Made by a program: the position numbers and the translations under genes. Source: an uncultured Lachnospiraceae bacterium (GTDB taxonomy: Bacteria; Bacillota; Clostridia; Lachnospirales; Lachnospiraceae). From it: a stretch of DNA of 12,385 nt. Positions 6,533 to 12,385 of the stretch are shown here, piece after piece. Under the pieces are notes generated by a model. That model was given only the letters and a program-made list of their open reading frames with translations, did not search any database and was not told where the DNA came from. Position 1 is the first letter of the stretch, and every line of letters starts with the position of its first letter. The stretch covers positions 1 to 12,385 of the forward strand of contig CAMWMO010000003.1 of assembly GCA_947175305.1 (NCBI GenBank), written 5' to 3'.

Positions 6533-9007
6533 CTATTCTCTACAGGAGCGTATCCTGTCTAAGAATTTCTGTTTCCGATCCATCATCCGATACGCTGTGA
6601 TTGGCACAAGAATCGCCGCTGCACAGCCCAACACAGCAAAGAGAAGATCAATCCGCAAATAAAAATGATAGGTGATATACGGTTCCTGTAGAACCATACA
6701 GATCAGCGCATAAACGCCAAAAGCCGCCAATATACAGCCGGATACAAATCCGCCCGCCATATAAAGCATCCCCTCCTTCGACAGATTCCTCTCGATCTCA
6801 CCCTGCTCGATTCCCATACTTTCCAGCACTGCCAGTTCCCGGCTTCTGCTGTAAACACTCTGCGCCATACAGTTGACAAAATTTAATACGCCCATAGAGA
6901 GTAGGATCAAGCTCAGCCCAAAACCAGCCAGCTTCAACCCGTTTATGTATCTATCCGTTTCGCCAGCCACCGTCTTCGCCGAGCGGTAGCCAAGACCGTT
7001 TCCCAGTTCTCCCAGATTTTCCGCAAGCATATCATCCCATACCTCATGGTAATCTTCCGCTACATCAAAGGCATACAGATAGTAGTCATCTCGCTTTTCC
7101 TTCTCACGCCACTCTTCTCTGGGAAGATAGCAGCTACCTGACCACCATGCCCCTGATGGGAATGCCAGGGACATTGGTAATTCCTCAACAACTGCCATTA
7201 CTGTGTAGATGTTCTCCACTCCACTTTCAAAGGGAATCGTCACTTGATCCCCAGGATTGTAAATTGACACCTTTTCCTCATTATTATCACTGTAAATCGG
7301 GCCCATCAACACATAGTTTCCTGTGTGGAACTTTTCCAAGTCGATCGTCCCTCTGATAGGTTCGAGCTTTTGTAAGAACATATCATCGATTCCATAAACA
7401 TTCGTCCACATCTCAGTTGACGTATCATAGGGGTTTTCTCCAAAAACATCCACTAAGACTTCCCATACCTCATCCGAAGGCAAAAGTGCGATATGGGATT
7501 TGCTTCCTCCGCCTTCCGTCTTTATACCAGGAAGCTTCTGATATGCAGCAATCTCTTCTTTTGTAGTCCGTTCATAAAATCGTGTATTCACATTTGCACC
7601 CGAAATCAGAGCCTCTTTTGCCAGAATATAGTCCGCATTCAGTTCATGATTCACATAATCCTCCGTGTCAAACCCCGCTGTTATCGCATAAAAGACATTG
7701 GCAAGAAGAATGCTTACGGCTAAGGAAATCCATACTTTTACAGCTTTCCTTTTATCGCACTTAAACTGCCTTATGGCGATCTTTTTCAGGCAGTCTCCGT
7801 CATCTGCGACTTTCACTTGTTTTAATCCCCCAATATATCTTTTCATCTCTAGGGGGGAGGCGCTCTTCGCAATCCGTATAGCCTTTCTTTCACTTACCAA
7901 TACAGTTACGTACGAAAAAACGAAGGCCCAAACAAAAATAAGGATATTTCTACTTCGTTCTATCTGCACAGTCGCGAAGCCGCTCAGAATGCCCGGCAAA
8001 ACGGCTCCAGAAAAAATATACCCCGCAAGCAACGCTGGAATCACACCCGCCAAAAACAGGAGCCGATTCTGCCTGCGAATAAGTCGTTTGATTTCACGTT
8101 TATTGATACCATTGGTGGACAGCTTGCCATAATATCTGGCGTCTCTAGACACGGAAATCTGGAATATATTGGAAATAAACAGATATCCAAGCCACATAAC
8201 CAGAATAACCATTGCAAATATCGTCGCCCACATGTCCATGCCCAGACTCTGAGACAGAGAGAAGTCGTTTAAGACAATCTGCCCCTCCTCCATATCAATG
8301 TCTTCTTCCATAACTAGCAATGAAGCCTCTTTTCTTACATTTAAATGGGAAGAAAACATCACACCCGCCAGCCTGTCGGCATACCCTTTCGGATTGATTC
8401 CGCTCTGTTCTAACCGCCCGCATGCTTCTCGGTAAAAATCGTCCGACACAACTATCTCATGATCCAACTGCAGTGATGATCTTTTATAAACCCCTGTCAC
8501 CGTAAACGTATCCGTATAAGTAAGCTGCTCATCCTGAGGATAGAAATACGTTATTTCTATCGACATCCCTTCACTGTATGTTAGCCCACGCTCTCGCAGA
8601 TACTGGTCGGAAACTACGATTTCATGAATCTTCTCCGGCATCCGTCCTTCTACCGGGAAAACTTTCATCCACTGCGCCATCTGATCCTCGTGATTAAAAA
8701 AATCGATATAACCTACCCCGGAAGGCTCCAATGTCCTCCCACAGAAAATTCCTCTGCTCACCTCCGCTGCTCGCGGATTCACACAAATACGATCATACTC
8801 TTCCTGCGTCACATGAATTGTCGCATCCACCAGCATGGGCGCTGACCTTCGCATCATCTCCTCTGCTGCATCCTTGATAGAAAATAACGCAGAAAACACC
8901 ATCACAAACAGCGCCGTCGTAAAAAACACCGCTGCAATCACGCAGAAACTCTTCCCTTTTTCCCGCAGTATTCTTCTGACTGGTATCCTATTCAATACAT
9001 AGTTCAA
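6533..9007 (-). CDS. Large FtsX/MacB-type ABC permease with two FtsX modules
   Basis: This 824-residue membrane protein is the permease partner of the following ATPase. Hydrophobic segments lie near 22-44, 262-284, 314-342, 355-372, 426-444, 690-714, 748-773 and 787-806. This gives two repeats of one helix, a large extracytoplasmic domain (about 45-260 and 445-690) and three helices, the usual duplicated FtsX layout. The segment RSRELAVLESMGIEQGEI at about 721-738 is the conserved cytoplasmic FtsX motif that contacts the ATPase. The start is TTG at 9005-9007, backed by GGGGAGGGG eight bases upstream; the next in-frame Met is at residue 36, inside the first helix. Its DNA is visibly GC-richer than the flanking genes (36 of 60 bases G+C at 6961-7020), suggesting a different origin within the operon. 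Confidence 0.92.
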   Translation of the reverse strand: MNYVLNRIPVRRILREKGKSFCVIAAVFFTTALFVMVFSALFSIKDAAEEMMRRSAPMLVDATIHVTQEEYDRICVNPRAAEVSRGIFCGRTLEPSGVGYIDFFNHEDQMAQWMKVFPVEGRMPEKIHEIVVSDQYLRERGLTYSEGMSIEITYFYPQDEQLTYTDTFTVTGVYKRSSLQLDHEIVVSDDFYREACGRLEQSGINPKGYADRLAGVMFSSHLNVRKEASLLVMEEDIDMEEGQIVLNDFSLSQSLGMDMWATIFAMVILVMWLGYLFISNIFQISVSRDARYYGKLSTNGINKREIKRLIRRQNRLLFLAGVIPALLAGYIFSGAVLPGILSGFATVQIERSRNILIFVWAFVFSYVTVLVSERKAIRIAKSASPLEMKRYIGGLKQVKVADDGDCLKKIAIRQFKCDKRKAVKVWISLAVSILLANVFYAITAGFDTEDYVNHELNADYILAKEALISGANVNTRFYERTTKEEIAAYQKLPGIKTEGGGSKSHIALLPSDEVWEVLVDVFGENPYDTSTEMWTNVYGIDDMFLQKLEPIRGTIDLEKFHTGNYVLMGPIYSDNNEEKVSIYNPGDQVTIPFESGVENIYTVMAVVEELPMSLAFPSGAWWSGSCYLPREEWREKEKRDDYYLYAFDVAEDYHEVWDDMLAENLGELGNGLGYRSAKTVAGETDRYINGLKLAGFGLSLILLSMGVLNFVNCMAQSVYSRSRELAVLESMGIEQGEIERNLSKEGMLYMAGGFVSGCILAAFGVYALICMVLQEPYITYHFYLRIDLLFAVLGCAAAILVPITAYRMMDRKQKFLDRIRSCRE

Positions 9008-9013
9008 CGTATG

Positions 9014-9022
9014 CCCCTCCCC
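9014..9022 (-). promoter_or_regulatory. Strong ribosome binding site supporting the TTG start of the permease gene
   Basis: On the minus strand GGGGAGGGG lies seven bases before TTG. No in-frame ATG exists until residue 36, which is within the first membrane helix, so this site decides the start. Confidence 0.75.
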
Positions 9023-9024
9023 TT

Positions 9025-10031
9025 TTATGGTATATAGTTATAGATTCTGTATTTTATATTCTCCACCATACATTGAATATCTGATGGTGTATGAAAATCA
9101 CCAGTATTATTCATATTAATGTATTTACAGCGCACTCCCTCGCAGTACATCTTATAAGTGCATTCACGGCATTCTCCGCAACCATCGTGCTCATATAGTT
9201 TTCGCAACTCCGCCTCATCTATATGGATATCTGCGACATTCCCAAGCAGAAACGATTTATTACCTGCCACCATCTCACACGGATACACATCTCCGTTTTC
9301 CATGATATTAAAGGTAGTAATTCCCCCTGAGCATTGCCCTTTTTTCTTCATCTCCAATCGGTCAATCATGGCAATCTGTATGTTTTTTCCATAATATTTT
9401 TCCTTGATCTTAATCAACTCGTTTTCCAGAATCTGAAACCTTTCTTCCGTCCATTCAGGATCTTCTAGAGCAACAGCCGGAACAATACAACGAAATCCCT
9501 GCATGACCAGATTGTCTACACCGCTTGCCAAATCCCCTACGTTGTTAGCCGTCACTGTCATTCTGATTCTCAGTTTACTTTTGTCTAATCCCGATTGTTC
9601 AATATTCTGCATTACTTTCTGATACGAACCATGTCCGTTAGGAAAAACTCTGTTTAAATCATGAGCTTCCCTGCATCCGTCTATGCTGACTGACAACTCA
9701 GTAAGATGATTCATCAGATATTCGGCTTTTTCCTTATTTAGAAGCAGACCATTTGTCGTCAAAAGAAAAAAAGCCTTCTATCCCGAAAAATTTGTTCCAA
9801 ACGCTCCACATATTCCTTGATCCTATTATATTCCAACAGAGGTTCTCCTCCATGAAAACTAATGAGAATGTCTTTTTCTTTATATCGGTCTGCTTTTCCC
9901 TTAATAAAAGCAACCATTGTCTCTATATCCATAACCTTCTCATCCGCAATTCTATCTACATTATTTTTCTCATAACAGTAATTGCAGGCAAGGTTACATT
10001 TGTTTGTCATCCAAATCGTAAAAGAAGGCAT
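9025..10031 (-). CDS. Radical SAM/SPASM peptide-modifying enzyme, frame-shifted at 9765-9771
   Basis: This gene encodes an iron-sulfur radical SAM enzyme in two frames. The first part (90 codons, 10031-9759) has the cluster motif Cys12-x3-Cys16-x2-Cys19 and HGGEPL at 60-65, then stops at TGA. The second part continues from CTT at 9765 with TTNG, SVSIDG and a SPASM-type C-terminus with cysteines at merged positions 234, 252, 285, 288, 291, 297, 302 and 321. A single -1 shift at the heptamer TTTTTTC (9765-9771) gives one 335-residue protein of normal family layout. Neither half alone would be an active enzyme by family knowledge. The ATG abuts the TAG of the preceding radical SAM gene, so translation is coupled. 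There is no N-terminal recognition domain. It may be an intact programmed-frameshift gene, a phase-variable gene, a pseudogene or a sequencing artefact. Confidence 0.85.
9765..9771 (-). other. U UUU UUC slippery heptamer at the frame junction
   Basis: The zero frame of the first part reads AGG CTT TTT TTC TTT TGA. The last T of CTT plus TTT TTC form X XXY YYZ in the exact register needed for -1 slippage, after which the ribosome would read CTT TTG ACG ACA (LLTT) and continue. The zero-frame stop comes two codons after the site. AGAAGG lies only about one base upstream, too close for a typical stimulatory Shine-Dalgarno, and I see no obvious downstream stem-loop. The same seven-T run is also a likely place for replication slippage or sequencing error. 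Confidence 0.5.
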
Positions 10032-11237
10032 CTAATCACCCCATATCACTTCTTCCAGAAGTTTTTTCCGCTCATCGCAAAATTTCATCTTCGAATTTTC
10101 ATTATCAAAAAACATAAAATAATCAATAATACATCCCCAGCAGAAACTTTTCACCTTACACTTCGCACAGGACTCTATCTTTTCTGACAGGGTATCCTCG
10201 AATTTACAATATCCGCTACAGGCCAGTCTCCCATCTATAAGTAACTGTAAGTCCTTCGTTTCTAATTCATTTAGATGCTTTAGCGAAAACTCAGGATTAA
10301 CAGCCGCAACGGGACAGGGATATATTTTCCCGTCATATTGAACGTATAACGATTTAACTGCAGCATCACATGTACCTATTATCGGCATTTTTTTTCTGAT
10401 TTCCGGCACATCCTCTATCGACATCTTATGAGAATTATCATGCCCGCTCTCTAATATGTTTTCATTTTCCTTTCCACGTCCTATCGAAAAAAAGGAACGA
10501 ATCATCGGTTTCACACCCAAATTTTCACACATCTTTTTAAAAGCATCCTGCTCTTTTCTATTTATGTCTGTAACTACAAAGGATATGGAAATATCGGTCA
10601 ATCCCTTCTCTTTCAGCATACCAACCACTTCTATCGCATGTTCAAATACGCCTTCACCCCGTATGCAGTTACAAGTCTCCGGAGTTGCTGCATCTAAACT
10701 AATAGAAACATTGTTAAAATTTCTTACAATTCTATCTATGTTATCACGATTCACCAGTGTCACATTACTCATCAAGCCTTTAGACCCGTTAAAATGTTCT
10801 CCAAGATAATCTGCAATATCCCAAAAATCAGGATGAATCAGCGGTTCTCCTCCGGTAAGAGTGATGCTGCCAATGTTTCTGTTTGCATCAATAATTTCTT
10901 TGATATCCTTAGACGAGAGTTGATCTGTCTCTTCCGGCCCTGCTGAAAAGCCGCAATGTAAACACCGTAAATTACATCTATTTGTAATAGCAATCAATAA
11001 TGATTTCAATTTATCTTTTTCATTTTTTTCAATATCATCTTTAACCAAAATACCGATACGGTACAGCGTTTCAATCTTTTTTGCATACTTCTCATCAATA
11101 GTATCTGTATGTAATACCCTACACAAATCGTTATATTCCTGCTCGCTTATCCGAACCCATTTACCATTTCGTTGATTTCCGAGAACCACTTTATTTTTGT
11201 TTTTCATAATAATTGAATTTGTTGACAATTGATACAT
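10032..11237 (-). CDS. Radical SAM/SPASM maturase with N-terminal RRE-like region
   Basis: This 401-residue protein is a radical SAM enzyme likely to modify a peptide. Residues 1-68 (beta-rich, with VVLGNQRNGKWVRIS then helices and LYRIGILV) resemble a PqqD-like RiPP recognition element, which would bind the leader of a precursor. The radical SAM core has Cys88-x3-Cys92-x2-Cys95, TGGEPL at 128-133 and VSISLDAA near 177-184. The C-terminal SPASM-type region carries Cys290, 308, 340, 344, 357, 360, 366, 369 and 387, enough for auxiliary iron-sulfur clusters. GGAGG at 11243-11247 is five bases before the ATG at 11237; an ATG at 11249 overlaps that site and has no good site of its own. It follows the protease gene at once and touches the next radical SAM gene. 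The family members it resembles form thioether or carbon-carbon links, but the reaction here is unknown. Confidence 0.9.
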   Translation of the reverse strand: MYQLSTNSIIMKNKNKVVLGNQRNGKWVRISEQEYNDLCRVLHTDTIDEKYAKKIETLYRIGILVKDDIEKNEKDKLKSLLIAITNRCNLRCLHCGFSAGPEETDQLSSKDIKEIIDANRNIGSITLTGGEPLIHPDFWDIADYLGEHFNGSKGLMSNVTLVNRDNIDRIVRNFNNVSISLDAATPETCNCIRGEGVFEHAIEVVGMLKEKGLTDISISFVVTDINRKEQDAFKKMCENLGVKPMIRSFFSIGRGKENENILESGHDNSHKMSIEDVPEIRKKMPIIGTCDAAVKSLYVQYDGKIYPCPVAAVNPEFSLKHLNELETKDLQLLIDGRLACSGYCKFEDTLSEKIESCAKCKVKSFCWGCIIDYFMFFDNENSKMKFCDERKKLLEEVIWGD

Positions 11238-11242
11238 TGTTA

Positions 11243-11247
11243 CCTCC
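11243..11247 (-). promoter_or_regulatory. Ribosome binding site choosing the 11237 start
   Basis: GGAGG on the minus strand precedes the ATG at 11235-11237 by five bases. The alternative in-frame ATG at 11247-11249 shares a base with this site, so the shorter protein beginning MYQLSTNS is favoured by four residues. Confidence 0.65.
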
Positions 11248-11252
11248 ATTCT

Positions 11253-12218
11253 TTAGTACCCCGTGAATTTCAAAAAGCTATTCTGATTCCTGAAATACTC
11301 CATAAAAATCTCTGCATCCTCTTCTATTACTATTATGTTTTTTGCAATAAGTTCTCTCAATATTTTTTGCACCTGATTAGCTGTCAATAATAAGCCATTC
11401 GCAAACCAATCCCTCTCCTCTGCCCATTTTTTTGCCGATATTCCGGTCACACATTCCACACACTGCATCAGTTCACGTTGATCAATTAATTTTGAATAAT
11501 TAACTTTACCTGTCCCCGTAGACGGTACATCTATTCCTCCTCTTAGTAAATCTGTTTTCTCCCACATACTTTTACTTGCATGTTTATTTACTTTATTTAT
11601 TTCGAGTCTTTGATGTTTTATATCTTCTGCATTAATCACGATTGCTGTAAATAATGCCGTCGCCTTACTGTTTCCTCCAAAAAATTCATACTCATTTTCA
11701 TACCAGGGTACCAATATTGGTTCAATGTCGCACACTGCTTTACTTCCCCGATACCAATATATTGTACCATCAAAAAAACTGCTTCCCACAACCGTCACCA
11801 CATTGCCAAAGCTATCAAATAATGTTTCCTTACCGCTGTTAGCGGAAGCAGAAACTAAGATAATCCCCAATTCATTCAATTGATGACATAATTTCCTAAG
11901 CAATTCTGAATCCGATAACGAAACGCTTAAACTCATATTAATAATATCTACCCGCATATCCATCATATAAGTCAACGCCTCTACGATCTGCCGCTCCGTT
12001 GCCCTCAACTCTCTATGAAAAATTTTTGCCGACACAAATTCTAATTCCAACTTTGTCATTCTCTCTATAATACTTGCGCACATAGATCCATGACCGTTTA
12101 TATCGGCATTTCTATACGCATCATCTTCTATTCTGCAAAAATTTTCCTGCGTTACTTTTCCTTTTATCACGCACTGATTGATTCCACTATCAATCATTCC
12201 CACTCTAATTTTTCTCAT
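11253..12218 (-). CDS. Subtilisin-like (S8) serine protease, cytoplasmic, with unusual nucleophile motif
   Basis: This 321-residue protein has the S8 order of catalytic residues: Asp10 in GMIDSGIN, His43 in NGHGS, the oxyanion Asn127 in SASANSG and Ser184 in GGNSKATA. There is no signal peptide, no prodomain and no membrane segment, so it probably acts inside the cell. The nucleophile motif GNSKATA departs from the usual GTSMAxP, and the core is short. About 120 residues after the serine form a C-terminal region I do not recognise, with a helical LTANQVQKILRELI stretch near 277-290 that could be a small helical or winged domain. As the first gene before two radical SAM genes it is a candidate leader peptidase for a RiPP. 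The ATG at 12218 has only a weak GTGGA upstream. Confidence 0.85.
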   Translation of the reverse strand: MRKIRVGMIDSGINQCVIKGKVTQENFCRIEDDAYRNADINGHGSMCASIIERMTKLELEFVSAKIFHRELRATERQIVEALTYMMDMRVDIINMSLSVSLSDSELLRKLCHQLNELGIILVSASANSGKETLFDSFGNVVTVVGSSFFDGTIYWYRGSKAVCDIEPILVPWYENEYEFFGGNSKATALFTAIVINAEDIKHQRLEINKVNKHASKSMWEKTDLLRGGIDVPSTGTGKVNYSKLIDQRELMQCVECVTGISAKKWAEERDWFANGLLLTANQVQKILRELIAKNIIVIEEDAEIFMEYFRNQNSFLKFTGY

Positions 12219-12239
12219 TTTATTTATAATCCACGCATC

Positions 12240-12309
12240 TTACATGGACAAATGCCTGTATGTTTTGAAATCTATTCTTCCGATTTCTTAACAGGCATTA
12301 TCCATGTAA
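12240..12309 (-). promoter_or_regulatory. Long imperfect hairpin in the operon leader
   Basis: Outer arms of 20 and 19 nt (12240-12259 and 12291-12309) pair almost completely through TTACATGGA/TCCATGTAA and ATGCCTGT/ACAGGCAT, with a small asymmetric bulge. A further GAAATC/GATTTC pair (12267-12272 and 12282-12287) closes the apical loop. No U-tract follows on either strand, so it is not a simple terminator. It ends 21 nt before the protease start codon and would form nearly the whole 5' leader. It may affect mRNA stability, protein or RNA binding, or start-site access, or be an operator as DNA. Confidence 0.65.
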
Positions 12310-12317
12310 AATATATT

Positions 12318-12345
12318 CTTATAAAACAAGACACCTGACTACCAA
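12318..12345 (-). promoter_or_regulatory. Candidate promoter of the accessory operon
   Basis: On the minus strand TTGGTA (12340-12345, 4 of 6 matches to the -35 consensus) and TATAAG (12318-12323, 5 of 6 to the -10) are 16 nt apart. Initiation would fall near 12311, just before the long hairpin. Surrounding DNA is AT-rich, so chance matches are possible, and transcription could instead arrive from genes beyond the right edge. Confidence 0.4.
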
Positions 12346-12385
12346 ACCTGTTAATTTTGCTTTACTATTTGTTCTGGTTATACTT

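Noticed and set aside
7698..8132. 144-codon plus-strand open frame inside the permease gene
   Set aside because: It is antisense to a clear FtsX-type permease gene with continuous membrane helices, and it has no recognisable domain.
9025..9762. Independent gene starting at TTG 9762
   Set aside because: The product would begin in the middle of a radical SAM fold and lack the CxxxCxxC motif, so it is better read as the second half of the frame-shifted gene.
12272..12298. Tiny ORF MPVKKSEE inside the leader hairpin
   Set aside because: It has eight codons, no ribosome binding site and lies within a stem; too short to be a credible RiPP precursor.
12319..12384. Open minus-strand frame entering from the right edge and ending at TAA
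   Set aside because: It has only 21 codons in AT-rich sequence, overlaps the candidate -10, and shows no recognisable motif; it could be the tail of an upstream gene but cannot be supported.

Overview
The window reads almost entirely on the minus strand and looks like low-to-moderate GC Firmicutes DNA, most likely a gut clostridium of the Lachnospiraceae type. The evidence for this is the gene order tig-clpP-clpX-lon, AGGAGG-type ribosome binding sites, TTG starts, and a neighbouring set of radical SAM/SPASM genes typical of anaerobes. The genus cannot be fixed from the sequence alone.

Region 1 (about 1-3600) is conserved housekeeping protein quality control. In transcription order it holds trigger factor (tig), ClpP, ClpX and the first 43 codons of Lon, which runs off the left edge. 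An extended -10 promoter lies upstream of tig, and an intrinsic terminator-like hairpin at 3669-3688 separates this block from what precedes it.

Region 2 (about 3724-12310) is a tightly packed seven-gene accessory operon. In transcription order it encodes a subtilisin-like (S8) protease without signal peptide, a radical SAM/SPASM protein with an N-terminal region resembling a RiPP recognition element, a second radical SAM/SPASM protein interrupted by a one-base frame change, a large FtsX/MacB-type permease and its ATPase, a stand-alone receiver-domain response regulator, and a type I ABC exporter with fused membrane and ATPase domains. Gaps between genes are 0-29 nt. A promoter candidate at 12318-12345 would start the transcript at the edge of a 70-nt imperfect hairpin that forms most of the leader.

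Taken together, region 2 looks like a ribosomally made, post-translationally modified peptide (RiPP) system: two maturases, a protease, an exporter, an efflux or immunity ABC pair, and a regulator. No precursor peptide is visible, and it may lie beyond the right edge. This reading is inference from family content.

The most interesting detail is the junction in the second radical SAM gene. The frame changes exactly at a U UUU UUC heptamer in the zero frame, with a stop codon two codons later. This could be programmed -1 frameshifting, phase variation, a decayed gene or a sequencing error. Base composition is mosaic: the protease, radical SAM and exporter genes are AT-rich, the FtsX gene is markedly GC-richer, and the change back to backbone-like composition falls near 3790, at the shortened C-terminus of the exporter.
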